From positions 189,352,813 to 189,416,812 of the forward strand of contig OX336397.1 of the NCBI GenBank assembly GCA_946902985.2: a DNA stretch of 64,000 nucleotides. The letters run 5' to 3'. Below are positions 19,347 through 31,091 of this stretch, one piece after another. Source of the stretch: Meconema thalassinum (lineage: Eukaryota > Arthropoda > Insecta > Orthoptera > Tettigoniidae). Made by a program: the position numbers and the translations under genes. The notes beneath the pieces are model-generated. The model saw nothing but the letters and a program-made list of their open reading frames with translations, was not told where the DNA came from and did not search any database. The stretch's first letter is position 1. Each line of letters opens with the position of its first letter.

Positions 19347-19628
19347 GTGCACAGTACTCGGGGAAAGATGGACGCACAACCAAGTAAATCCACAATACGT
19401 TGCAAAAACAGGCAATGGAACCTTGTTCGACACCTTCCTGTATTAAAAGATGAGGCATACATTTTGACATCCCGCAGTGAGGCGTGGAGATTGATTTCCC
19501 TATTCAAGAAATTGTGCACTTTACTAACTTACAAATGTCAAAATTGCATGAAACGCATGAGAAGGGGACGCTCGAAACACTGTGAAGAAATAATTGCATT
19601 ATTTGGCTTATTCTTTCTGGCGTTTTGA
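19347..19628 (+). pseudogene. piggyBac-like transposase, N-terminal fragment (second copy)
   Basis: Duplicate of 12847-13128 within the segmental duplication; differs by four residues or so (for example DAQPSK for DEQPSK). The frame ends at the same TGA. Confidence 0.55.
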
Positions 19629-19640
19629 ACGTTTCTCTTG

Positions 19641-19761
19641 TAATTTCAGAAGGCAATTGGGCAATATCTGCCTTATTTTTTCTAACAGCCCTCACTACTG
19701 TCAACCCTTTCTTGAGCAAGTCTAAAAGCCGGGGAAACCGATGTGAAACAAGTAGTTCCAT
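19641..19761 (-). pseudogene. piggyBac-like transposase, internal fragment (second copy)
   Basis: Duplicate of 13141-13262, again on the opposite strand to the N-terminal fragment and carrying LLKKGLTVVRAVRKNK. Confidence 0.5.
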
Positions 19762-19769
19762 GAAGAACT

Positions 19770-22075
19770 AAAGCCAATTTTCACATTTCCTACTTATGTT
19801 GATTGCCACTATCAACATTCAAAATTTCAGTTTGATTGCAGTAATAGATTCGTAGATATTGAGAATCGACTAATGTAGCGGATGGTCGCCATGTTGGATT
19901 TTTATATATGTAGGTCTTACGAGTTATGTATTGTTACAAGAAGATTATTGTGTACGTGTAGTATTCAAACTCCAATCGCATGTTTAGGACACAAGAAGTA
20001 AAAACGAGATTTAAAAATATCGCACAGCTGCCATCTTGTGGTTATGGAAACAATTGAAAAAAATAGATTTTAGTGGATTCACATTTGTATAAGAATTTAC
20101 TCTTCCACGTGTCACTGCACTCAGATATTTAAATTGCGAGAAACGACCATATTAATATGTATACTTCAAGTCGCCGCCATGTTGGATTTATTATCACCAG
20201 GTTATTGAAAGTCCTATAGTTGAACTTATGTTCATAGACCCTATGAACATAAAAATAATCATTTTGATTGCTGTAATAGATTCGTAGATATTGAGATCCG
20301 TGTAAATATTCCGGATGGTCGCTATGTTGGATTTTTAAATGTATAGGCCGTAGAGTCATGTGCCATTAAAGGAAAATTATTGCGTAGGTTCATTATTCAA
20401 ACTTTCACTTCGATCGCATAATTACGACACAAGAAATAAAAACTTAATTTTAAAATGTGCACAGCCGCCATCTTGAGGTTATGTAAACATTTGAACTAAA
20501 TTAGATACCAGTGCATTGCAATGTGTACAAACATTTGCTGTACCAAGGTTCATTGCGTTTGGATTATTAATTCACGAAAATAGTCCATTTAGAACTTTCA
20601 AATTCGCTTGGCCGCCATGTTCGTTTTGTAGTTAACCGGTTTTGGAAAGTCTCATAGATGAACTTCCAGCAGTACCCTTTATCTCCGTACAAAATTTCAG
20701 GGTGATACCGGTAATAGTTTCAGAGATATAAATCCCGGTGAAATATTTCGCACAGCCGCCATCTTGAGGTTATGTGAACAATTGATCTAAAGTAGACGCC
20801 AGTGCATTACAATGTGTATAAACATATACTGTAACAAGTTTCATAGCTCTTGTTTGTTTAAATCGCGAGAAACGTATATTTAAAAGTCGCATATTCGCTT
20901 GGCCGCCTTGTTTGTTTTGATGTTACCAGTTTTTCAAAAGTGACATATGTAAAATTCTAGTAGTTCTCTTTAACACCGTACAAAATTCCGGGGTGATATC
21001 GGTAATAGTTTCGGAGATATAGAATGCTGGTAGAATATTTCGCACAGCCACCATATTGGATTGGTGAGACGTAACAAAATTTGAAGGGCACCGTAGGGGT
21101 CGTCCGGAATAGTGCTATGAACTTACCGATTTTCATTGAAGTCGCTCCAGCTGTTTAGTATAAGGGGGGACACATAAAATCAATCACTTACGCACACACA
21201 GACAGTCACAGGACAAAAGGTGATCTCATAAGCCTATTTTTTTTTCATAGATGAAAATAGGCTAAAAACGAGATTTTAAAATTTCGCACAGCTGCCATCT
21301 TGTGGTTATGAAAACAATTGAAGTAAATTAGATGCCAGTGGATTAACAATTGTATAAGCATTTAACGTACAAAGTTTCACTGCACTCGGATGGTTAACCG
21401 CGAGGAACGTCTATTGAAATATTTATACTTCGCGTCGCCGCAATGTTGGATTTGTGCTCACCAGATTACTGAAAGTAAAAAAAAATCAGATTGATTGCTG
21501 TAAAAGGTTCGTAGATATTGAGATCCATCTAAATATTTCGGATGGTCGCCATGTTGGATTGTTATATGTATAGACCATAGAGTTATGTACAATTAAAGGA
21601 AAATTATTGCGTGGCTTCATTATTCAAACTTTCGCTTCTACCACATGATTACGACTCAAGAAATAAAAACATAATTTTAAAATTTCGCACAGCCGCCATT
21701 TTGAGGTTATGTAAATAATTGAACTAAGTTAGTTGTTAGTGCGTTACAATATGTTTAAGTTTTTACTGTACCATATTTCACTGCGCTCAGAGAGTTTAAA
21801 CCACGAGAAAAGTCTATTAAAATATTTCAACTTCGCTTGGCTGCCATGTTCGTTTTGTACTTTACAGGTTTGAAATTTACATAGGTAAACTTGTACCTGT
21901 GCCCTTTATCACCGTACATAGTTTCGGAGATATAGAATACCAGTGAAATATTTCGCACAGCCGCCAATTTGAGGTTATGTAAACAATTGAACGAAATTAG
22001 ACGTCAGTGCGACACACGGACAAGAGGTGATCTCATAAGGCTATTTTTTCATAAAATGAAAATAGGCTAAAAACA
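19770..22075. repeat. Degenerate repeat array (GCCGCCAT-TTG family)
   Basis: Two motifs recur: CGCACAGCCGCCATCTTGAG (about 20459, 20750, 21283, 21688, 21953) and GGATGGTCGCCATGTTGGAT (about 19885, 20320, 21540). Spacing is about 265-405 bp. Two larger units each close with GGTGATCTCATAAG-CTATTTTT and AAAATAGGCTAAAAA (about 21255 and 22075). No coding frame. Unclassified. Confidence 0.7.
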
Positions 22076-22262
22076 GCACTCCGCATCATCCCAGGTGGAA
22101 CAAGACAACGTGGAAGATCTGCAAAGCGGTGGACTGACAACATCAGGGTTGACATGCACGCTGTTGGTTTAACACCAGAATGTGTCAACTACAGAAAGAA
22201 GTGGAGGAGATAAGCAAAGTAGCAGACCCTGCAAGGGATTAATGCTAGGAAGAAGAAGAAAT
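22076..22262 (+). mobile_element. LINE ORF2 C-terminal end with GAAGAA tail
   Basis: Encodes GRSAKRWTDNIRVDM and a closing KKWRR before a stop, the usual end of RTE/CR1-like ORF2 proteins, followed by a GAAGAAGAAGAA 3' tail. Confidence 0.6.
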
Positions 22263-22757
22263 TTGCCAGATTTGACAGTGTATCCTGACACATGGTTGAA
22301 GGTTAATTAATTTTTATAACTTTTAATTTACTGAAACCTCGTTCTCCTATAGCACCAATTACAAGTATGGTCACCAAAATTCGAAGTGCTGTCCACATAC
22401 TCAGGAATATATTTTGCCAACCTTTTTGTTTAATAGGTTGAAAGCATTTTTTGGTTCTGCTGATTCAAACTCACTCAACGATTGGTTCCTCAACCAATTT
22501 ACAACCAGATATGTCACATTTTCCCCCCGGTTAAACTTCTTTCTAAATCTGCACAGGCGGTTTCTAGTTTGGTTTTTTCACGAATGGTTTTTATATTGTA
22601 TATTGAATGGCCTTCCTATATAACGGAGAATAGCTGTGGCCGTGTGGCGGCAGTGGCACTGTGTATTGCAGCGTGTCGAGCAAGGCATTGGTGCTAGCAG
22701 CAGCGTAGCGCAAAACTAGTTAACACATTTACACTTGTTAACGTATTTAATAATCAT
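22263..22757. other. No recognisable gene
   Basis: About 0.5 kb of unique-looking sequence between a LINE tail and a SINE. I see no supported gene or repeat. Confidence 0.5.
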
Positions 22758-22771
22758 ATTTACTGATATAA

Positions 22772-23103
22772 GCCTCCGTGGCTTAGGCGGCAGCATGCCG
22801 GCCTCTCACCACTGGGTCCGTGGTTCAAATCCCGGTCACTCCATGTGAGATCTGTGCTGGACAGAACGGAGGCAGACAGGTTTTTCTCCGGGTACTCCGG
22901 TTTTCCCTGTCAAAAATTTCATTCCAGCAACACTCTCCACTGTCATTTCATTTCATCTGTCATTCATTTAATCATTGCCCCAGAGGAGTGCGTCAGGCCT
23001 CGGCAGCCGGCACAGTTCATATCCTCGCCGCTAGATGGGGGCTTCATTCATTCCATTCCTGACCCGGTCGAAGACTGGAAGCAGGCTGTGGATTTTCATT
23101 TTC
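22772..23103 (+). mobile_element. tRNA-derived SINE with 15-bp target-site duplication
   Basis: The head carries a pol III box A-like stretch (GTGGCTTAGGCGGCAGC) and box B GGTTCAAATCC at 22822-22832. The body is GC-richer than the surroundings. It is flanked by ATTTACTGATATAAG at 22758-22772 and 23104-23118. The duplication is perfect, so the insertion is fairly young. Confidence 0.9.
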
Positions 23104-23118
23104 ATTTACTGATATAAG

Positions 23119-25716
23119 TTTCAGAGTAGTTGCTGGAAATGCTGTACATCATTTTCTAAACACACGTTGCACCAACGTAGGAAGTTTTGGTCCACTCGCT
23201 GTAATTCGTCCTCACTGATGTTTCTTATCAGTGGAGTTATGTCATTCTCGAGAGCCTCCAGAGTACGCGGATTGTTTTGTATTGGCTACATTTTGTTTGA
23301 GGTTCCCCCGCAAGTAAGGATCGCACGGAAAATTCTGTTTTCTTCTATACCTAACCCTGTTCACGTGATACGAGGTAGGTTACAGTACTTCACAGCAAGT
23401 CTTAATTATCACAACTAAGGTATTGCGCCCGTTGACGCATGTTTGCTCAGCTAATAAATCCATGCTGAAGAGTAACTGAACATACCCTGCGAGCGGCGGG
23501 AAGAAGCTGAATCAATATCGCTTATAATAACATTTTCATGCACTTTAAACACTCTATAGATCATTAATAATTTAATCAACGTATTTCTGCTCTTTTAAAA
23601 TACGGTATACATCGCAGATAAGCGAAACCGTCAATTTACGCGACTAACTCATGTCCTGAGTGAACGCCATGCTTAGTGAAAGCAGTACCTACTTGTCGTT
23701 TGTTGAAGCAACAGCTATGTGCGCGTGAAGTACAAGTAAGGACACGTTCCGTGAACGGCACCCGTGTGCAATGGAAATATCCAAGTGTATTAGTCGAATG
23801 GACAGCCATCATGGCATAATCTAGTAATCGAGTGATTGTAGACAATTCTAAACATTTAAACAGTGAAATATTTTAATCCACGAAGTGAAAACTATGGAAG
23901 AGTTGTACGCAGACCTTAAGACCACATGGTCGCATCCAAGTGTATCATAAAGCTATGAAATTAATTAACTGTGAAAGTCTAGGAGTATATTTTATGTTTT
24001 GCCCAATGGGCAGTTATTTTGGCTTATATTTGTTTTGTGTAAATAATGAAGAAATGTTGCGAGTGAGCATCGCACAAGCGATAATTTAATGCCATTGGCG
24101 GAGTGAATTAAATGGGCAATTTATTACCGCACCTTAGAGTCTGTGTGTGCAAGTATCTTTAATATGTGTAATTTTATCACCAAATGCAACATTATGGAAC
24201 TACTGAAACATTTAATTTTGGAAAATAACCCCAACCACGCGATGGAAATGGATTTCTAAATCATGCGTGGGGAATTGACGACAGAAGGTGACCAATAACA
24301 ATGATGAAATGATTTAAGACCATGAAGGAGACCACTTATAACATCTCATGGCGGGTCTCGAAGGATGGTCGCTGCTATCTGTAAGTCAGATCATGTATCA
24401 CCAGTGTAATTTGTAATGAGTTGGAACAGTAGACTTAATTTTAGTATGGTTTCATTTACAAGTGCACAACGCAGGTAGCAAAGATAAGACCACGTGTGGA
24501 AAGTTACAGTTTCGTTATAAATTTATAAACGCCAGGAAGGCAGTATTTTTCTATGTCCATTTCTTATCATTTCTGAACAGTAGTTATCAACTTTTATTTT
24601 GTCGAGCTGATGACAAAGAAACTAGTTTTGGCAGATGTTAAAACAAGGTTAAGGTTACATGTACAAGCCAAACCACTACACAGCACACTAGTGCATTATT
24701 TATTTAGAAGGCTATGAAATTCCTTGTATTATATAATCGGAATGCAGAGTTCCGTTATTCACATTTGTTTTGCTAGATCGATACTTGAAAACAGGTTTAT
24801 TTCTTTACGAGAAGCCAGACAGGCAATGAAAGAAACAGTATTTTGTAACCAGAGGACATAGGTTCGAACTCATTCAGGGAAAAGGCAATTTAATAAATGC
24901 ACAATCTCACACTTTAGTTTGTATCAGAAGCCTTCATGTTAATTCAGAGCGTTGTTAGAATGTGTTTTCTACACACATAACCTTTATGATCAGTCTTTAA
25001 AACCTGTATAATTCAGTGATCTACACTTATTGTAAATAACGTAATTATGGTGTTATTGAAATGAGTCGTGATGGTGGATTGATACCTCCGACATGTTATT
25101 GTGGTTATTCCGGTGGTAACGAGCTACTGCAATCGTACCAAACCGATGGCGCCAGGATTGATGAATCCGTAATTGTAAGAGTGAGACACAGGGTGTCTAT
25201 TAATCTATTAAGTTATTATGCATTAGTTGGATACACACATTACCTGAGTACACTGAACGCTATTTAAAGGTCCATAAACTGAACAACTATACTGTGAGGA
25301 ATAAATAATTGTGTGAATTTTTAATAATCAAAGATAGGATTTTGTGAAACTAAACAAATCTCATAATTCCCCCTGAACCTAAATAAAATAACAAATACTA
25401 AAAAAAATATATTTGGACCAAATATTCGACACTTAGTTATTGTTAAGTTATTTTAGATACATTTTGTTCAATATGAGACGATGTAATTGTTTATTTACCA
25501 TCGCATTTGCAGGCTTTTCTATTTTTCTAACTTTCTTAACACTTTGAAACTATGACCATTTGTTACAAACAGTAACAAATCGTGTACGCAGGCAGTGCCA
25601 ATTGCACAACCATAGGAGTGCTGAATTATTGTATGAATTTGTGTTGTATTAGCATAGTTTTTTTAATATTCAGCAACGTTGTGCACACAGCTTGCTTTTC
25701 TTAGTAATAAACGCGG
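23119..25716. other. No recognisable gene
   Basis: About 2.6 kb left of element B. All open stretches are short, without domain-like patterns or splice-bounded coding. I see nothing to annotate. Confidence 0.5.
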
Positions 25717-25722
25717 CTCGTT
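25717..25722 (+). repeat. Left target-site duplication of element B (CTCGTT)
   Basis: CTCGTT immediately before the element's first base; an identical CTCGTT follows its last base at 39931-39936. Confidence 0.85.
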
Positions 25723-25839
25723 AGTAGTGGGGTGATACCGATTCCAAGCCACTCTAAAACCCTCCTTGCCCCACTACTAAGCCTCAGCCATGTTAAATAT
25801 CTCTCGAACGCATGGTCCGATTTTGACAAATGACGTGTC

Positions 25840-26780
25840 ATTGGACTAGGGCTGACGTCCTCTTTGCTGTGGACCACTCGTTATATTTTTGAATTTTTTT
25901 TGAAAATTTTCGTTTTCGGAAATAGGTAATAGTTTGAAAACCAAACAGGATAGAACGTTGTGCCATGGCTCAAACGAATGGTCTTTATGACCTTTATTTT
26001 CTATAATGAAACCTTTTTACTTTTATGTTTTTTTTGAAAACACTCGAATTTTGAAAATCCTATATTTTGGAAACTAGGAACTCTACAAAAACGTTTATTT
26101 GACATAAATGAAAGGTCCCTATGCCCTCTACCCCCAAAATAAATTTCAAGTCGCTAGAGCAAAAATGTGTGTGTAGTAGTGGGATGATGACAGAGCTGCT
26201 TCCAAAAGCAAGTGGTGAGCCCCTGCGACCTTGGAATGGAAGGAGCCATGCTAGGAGGGCGTGCTTGGATTCGTTTTTTTCGTCTCGTCGTGCTCTTTAC
26301 GGGAATGTAGGTGTCGAAAAGGTGAAATGCTGGAAACACAGTCTTTTTGGGGTAAAAACGTGATTTTAAACTTTTTGCTATATTTCGCGAACCAAGTATG
26401 CTAGAGGCATGTACGACGGGTCCATGGACTCGGGGTGACGTCCTCTTTGCTATGGACCACTCGTTATATTTTTTAAAAATTTTGGAAACTCGGTTTTGGG
26501 GTAAACACGTGTTTTTGTGATTTTGTCGATATCTCACGAAGCAATAACGCTAGAGGCATGTACGATGGGTTCAAGGATTCGGACAAACGTCCTCTTTGCT
26601 ATGAACGACTCGTTGTAATTTTAAAAAAAAAATTGGAAACGCGATTTTGGGGTAAACACGTGTTTTTTGTGATTTTTGCTGATATCTCACGAATCAATAA
26701 CGCTAGAGACGTGTACGAGGTGTCCTAGGACTCGGGCTAACGCCCCCTTTCAAATGTGGGAGATATTTTTTCCAAAAAAA
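25840..26780. repeat. Subterminal repeats, element B left arm
   Basis: Four units with GGACTCGGG-type cores, CCTCTTTGCTATGGACCACTCGTTATA and GGGGTAAACACGTGTTTTTGTGA-like blocks (each split by variants), at about 25845, 26430, 26570 and 26725. Adjacent units are about 140-155 bp apart; the outermost is separated by about 580 bp. Mirror of 38880-39860. Confidence 0.85.
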
Positions 26781-27239
26781 AATTCACAAAGGGCCTAACG
26801 CCATACATGTTGAGAAAAAAATTCTTTACCGTTACCTGTTTATAATGTCCATGAAGCGTGGTGGTTGAGAGAGACGATACGGCTGAGAGTGTGTTTCAAC
26901 GAACCTGTCGCTGACCACGGTGGCTGTGTTCAATAGATCAATCGCTATTTCGACGGGTCGGTGTATGACAGAGCGAGGGTACGTTTTTCTGATATTTTAC
27001 CTTTGACGTGTAAACGGTGACGAGAACTTGATTCTATGTTGGTCGAAGCGAGTACAGAAAACAAACTTACAGGAGGTGAAGGTCATTTGAGCTTATTGGA
27101 AGGCTCCGGTCTGACTTGACAACAGGTGCAATGGAAAAAATGACCAAGACGCTTGAAGGTGAAATAATCTGACCATCGTGATGGCAGGGGAGTGTGAAAG
27201 GCATGCACACACATGTGTGAAACCACATGCACGCTAAAC

Positions 27240-27457
27240 CAGTGACATCCTGTTTTGCTTCGTACGTGACAAAATACAAGTTCATGTGAAATTTGATCTA
27301 CCGCAGGTGTTCGCCTGGGACGTTAGCTGTCCACGTGCGCGATAACTGTTAACAAGTCACATCCTGTTTTGCTTCGTACGTGACAAAATGCAAGTTCAGG
27401 TGAAATTTGATCCGGCACAGGTGTTCGCCTGGGACGTTAGCTGTCCACGTGCACGAT
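27240..27457. repeat. 114-bp tandem pair, element B left arm
   Basis: Two copies containing CATCCTGTTTTGCTTCGTAC and GACGTTAGCTGTCCACGTGC, mirror of 38201-38428. ACGT-rich. Confidence 0.85.
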
Positions 27458-27748
27458 AAGAGAATGTTCAAAGCGTGAAAAAAAAGATTATACATGCAAC
27501 GTAGCATATATAAAGACATGTCGTTATCATTTCCACGCTCACTTAGGTGACTACCTTTGAACACATTGCGTTGCATGAAACCTCTGGTCTTGTTTAACAG
27601 TTTTGGTGTTGGTGGAAAATACTTAACCTTGTTGTGGGGTAGGTATTTATTTATATATTTATTCATTTATACATTTATTGATTAATATATATTTACAAGC
27701 AATTATTTATTGATTAAGTAATTAATGATTTTATTTATTTGTGTGCAG

Positions 27749-28060
27749 ATAACCGGCATACCTTACATGTCTGAGGGAGAAGAAACCATTGCACTTTTGA
27801 GCCCACTAGAAGGGAAGAGTAACAAGTCACTGCAAGTAAAGGTGAGATGATTTTTTTAAACTAACTTGTTTCATTTTTTGTTTTATGTTTTATTTTATGA
27901 AATGTATGTATTAACCTGAATTTAGGTATTTATAGCGGTTTATTTTATTTATTTTTAGAAACTTGGAAAGAATAGCCTTACCGCCGTAGCAGTCGCTGAA
28001 AAAAAACAGAAACGCACTAAAGCGAAACCACTGCCAAAGAGTGAACTGTTTAAAACTCAG
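27749..28060 (+). CDS. Spliced gene of unknown function, two exons (element B left arm)
   Basis: Exon 1 27749-27841 after GTGTGCAG and before GTGAGA; exon 2 27959-28060 after TTATTTTTAG and before GTAAGT. Both are phase 0 with no stop. The likely start is the ATG at 27767, giving MSEGEETIALLSPLEG. Exon 2 has a basic KKQKRTKAKPLPK segment. It reads towards the IAP gene. The next exon may be the open stretch at 28138-28317 or its upstream extension after TCGTAG at about 28112, but the A-run there varies between copies. Exon lengths and splice signals are conserved in four copies. Confidence 0.65.
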
Positions 28061-28137
28061 GTAAGTCCAACTTAAAAATGCTATTCCATTTTACCACTAC
28101 TGAAAACTCGTAGACAAAAAAAATTCATTACCTGTAC

Positions 28138-28317
28138 ATGACTGGGACAATGATTGCTTTCTTGATTAATGGCTATGTTGTTGTTGACTGGGAAAAGTAC
28201 AAGGCCATGTTGGATTTTCTAAAAATAAAAATAATAAATTTAATTTATGGGTGGTTCCCTATGGACTCAACGAATATCCACAGGTTTGAACATGATAATG
28301 TGAACAAAATGACATGA
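28138..28317 (+). CDS. Short open frame, possible third exon or micro-ORF (element B left arm)
   Basis: 59 aa beginning MTGTMIAFLINGYVVV, ending before TGA at 28315-28317. The mirror at 37332-37514 has one extra Val codon from a GTT repeat. In the element C copies the frame stops early after a deletion. It sits where the spliced gene's next exon would fall. Hydrophobic start; no domain recognised. Low certainty that it is coding. Confidence 0.3.
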   Translation: MTGTMIAFLINGYVVVDWEKYKAMLDFLKIKIINLIYGWFPMDSTNIHRFEHDNVNKMT

Positions 28318-28661
28318 CATTCTTTTTTGTTTATATATTGGTTAAAGGGAGGGTGGGGGAATGTAAATGACTGTAGCTTTATAAAAAAGAAAATAAGTAC
28401 ATGGGTTACTGTTAGTGCCAACATACAGTTTATTTTTAATGGTGTTTTGATATATTAATGCCAATTAACGTTAACGTTTTATTTACAAGTATTGATTGAT
28501 TGATTGATTGATTGATTGAGTGATGGGTTATTTTGTTTGCTTTAAGGTGTCGTCATGTGCCATTAACGTAATGAACAGACAGTGAACAAGCATGCATTAT
28601 GCTTTAAAGTACTCTGTGCAATGTTAATAACTTACAATAAGAAAAAGTTTTATTATAACAC

Positions 28662-29683
28662 ATGGCGTTAGTACCAAATACAACAAGTGAGCAAGTTGGT
28701 TTACCACGTGGGTTAAATTTAAAATCAGAACATGATCGATGGTTAACATTTGAATCATGGCCTGTAGGCTTTTTGTCGACGCATGAACTTGCAAAAGCCG
28801 TTTTTTTTTTTACTTGAACCGAGAAGATGTGGTGCGCTGTGTGTTTTGTCGTATTGAACTTTCACACTGGGAAGAAGGGGATGATTCCTTTAGAGACCAT
28901 TTGCGATGGTCTCCTCACTGTCCTTACATGCTTGGAAAGCAAGTGGGTAACCTACCCGTGCATTCATTTTACCGAACCACAAGGCCTTTGGCCGCTACTT
29001 ACGTTGCTGAATCACAAATAAATAATAATAATGATGTATTACCAGCCAACGGTAATGTCGATATATGTGGTCCATATGCCATAGACAGTGTTGAATTGGC
29101 GTGTGCTTTTGAAAAATTGGGAGTTTGCAAGACTAAAGCACTAGCACACCCAGAGTACAGCTCTGTTGAAAAACGTTTCGAATCTTATAAAAATGTTTGG
29201 CCATTAATATTAAAACACCTTACCAAACAGCTAAGTGAAGCTGGATTTTTTTATACTGGTGAAGGGGATAAAACAATATGTTTTTATTGTGGATTTGCTT
29301 TAAAGGATTGGCAAATGACTGATGATCCTTTTGTGCAACACGCTCGTTGGTTACCAAACTGTAAATACATGGTGTTGCTTAAAGGTCAGGAATTTGTGAA
29401 CACTATTCGTAAAGAAAAAGTGATTGCAGCACAAGACATAAAAGTGCCTTTAGAGTTAGAGCACGCGGAGCAAATACATAAGGCTGAAAGAAAAGACTTG
29501 TGTTACGAACAGATACAAAAGTGTGACCAACAATTATGTAAAATTTGTTATCAAGATGAACTAGGTGTTGTATTTTTACCCTGTGGACACATGATAGCCT
29601 GTGTCAAGTGTGCATTAGAACTTAACACTTGTGCTATATGCAGAAAAGTAGTATCTGCTACAGTTAGGGCATTTCTTGCATAA
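28662..29683 (+). CDS. IAP gene (element B left arm): BIR2-RING frame open, N-terminus frameshifted
   Basis: The ATG at 28662 aligns with the element C start, but the poly-T run at 28801-28811 has 11 T and the preceding G is missing relative to C, shifting the frame inside BIR1. From Met at 28814 a 289-aa frame is open: the remaining BIR1 ligands Cys9, Cys12, His29 and Cys36; a complete BIR2 at about 121-190 (Cys156, Cys159, His176, Cys183); and a C3HC4 RING at 242-276 (Cys242, 245, 257, His259, Cys263, 266, 273, 276). Either a BIR2-RING protein starts at the internal ATG or the locus is a young pseudogene. IAP RINGs act as ubiquitin ligases; the anti-apoptotic role is inferred. Confidence 0.75.
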
Positions 29684-29794
29684 CTAGTATAATTTATTCG
29701 CCATGCATAGTGCAAAATCCCTAATTGCACAATATTATTAAAGCTGTTTTAGAGTGTAATAGATATGCCTTTGTTTTGTTTATAGACTACTACA

Positions 29795-30078
29795 ATGAAT
29801 GTTTTGAATGCTGTGGGACAATCATGTGGCTTAGAGACAAAGAAGCTCAGCGAATTGCAACGCATATTCCATTCCGCATTATCAAGATTCGGAAATTGAA
29901 AACAGCATATGGTGATCGTGTACTTTGTGTATGTGAAAACTTTGAGACATTTCTGCCTATACGGTTTAATGATATGTCGGAGAGTGTTTTTGATGAAGTC
30001 AATAATGCTGTGCAACCTGTACACTTAATTTATGAAGGTTTTAAAACAATAGGTGCATGGTTCGTTTTAATTAAATAA
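29795..30078 (+). pseudogene. Small conserved element protein, frameshifted (element B left arm)
   Basis: Same gene as 35580-35861, 112 bp after the IAP stop, after a TTTGTTTTGTTTATAG acceptor. One C is missing near 29857 (GAATTGCAACG versus GAATTGCCAACG), which breaks the frame after about 20 codons; a shorter A-run near 30050 shifts it again at the end. Confidence 0.75.
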
Positions 30079-30543
30079 ATAAATAATGTGAAATAATAAT
30101 GGAAAATATAAGTAATGACAATATACTGAAAAAGAAAGAAAATATGTGTATAGAATAGTAATGTTTTAGTGTTTAGTGTTGTCTTTAAAAATATTATGAT
30201 GAAACCAAAAAAAATGTATATAAAGTTTGTAAATAAATGCAAAATGATGTTACAATGCTGTTTTATTTTATACAAAGTTAGTATATTTAACATTGCAGAG
30301 TATACATGATTATGACAATAAATGCATACTGAATACAAGCCTTTCTCACTTTACAATAGTCTGTTATAGTTTTAAACACAAGGCTTGTTGTAGATCATTT
30401 TCTAGCAATGTCCCTTTAATGTTGTTTTCGAAAAGTGGGGAAGCCGCAATGGTTGTATTGACATAAAAACCTTATGGTTATTACTATTTAGTCACTTTGA
30501 TCCCCTTGCAGATCAAGAGCAGATGACCTAGTTGTTCCACTCT

Positions 30544-30921
30544 TTAAAACGACAACAACAACACTACCTCTTGCATAGTATGTGATGTTGATGGCTCTTG
30601 CGACGTGGAAGATGGATTAAAAATAACTTTGAGAACAGGGGTTAAACGTTGATCATTAAACAATGCACTATTTTGAGTAGCAATATAGTTTTCTTGATTT
30701 TTTGTCGACGGCAACTGTGTTTCATGCGGTACACTACATTGATGATCACTGACACTTAAAACCTCACTATTTTTACTTTTTAGGTCACCACGACAATGTT
30801 TGGAACGTTGCTTTGAACAACGCCAAATAACAGTTCCATTTTTATTGGTTCGTTTCACAATATATGAATATCCTTTATAGTATGCGTAAGGCTTACCATA
30901 CCTAGTCACTGATACTTCCAT
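30544..30921 (-). CDS. FLYWCH zinc-finger protein 2, chimeric short form (element B left arm)
   Basis: 125 aa from the ATG at 30921. The first ~45 residues match FLYWCH 2 of element A (MEVSVTRYGKPYAYYKGYSY); from the middle of the finger onward they match FLYWCH 3 (VLSVSDHQCS, TQNSALF, RLTPV, PSSTS). All finger ligands are present (Trp33, Cys35, Cys43, His60, Cys62). It lacks the acidic run and charged tail. The end is a Val/Leu run from GTT/CTT repeats. It lies 170 bp downstream of FLYWCH 1 in the same direction. Confidence 0.75.
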   Translation of the reverse strand: MEVSVTRYGKPYAYYKGYSYIVKRTNKNGTVIWRCSKQRSKHCRGDLKSKNSEVLSVSDHQCSVPHETQLPSTKNQENYIATQNSALFNDQRLTPVLKVIFNPSSTSQEPSTSHTMQEVVLLLSF

Positions 30922-31091
30922 ATCAACTGTCAAGCATAGACTAAGCTCTAGTAAAGTCAACTTGGTAATAAGAATACAAGTTTAATGTGAGAGCAAATAT
31001 GGATCCAAAGAGTTCAGGTAAAAGTGAAAGCAAATAAGCAAATATTAGAAACAAAAGTTGGGGTGAAAGTGGTCGCAAAGTGGTAGACCCA

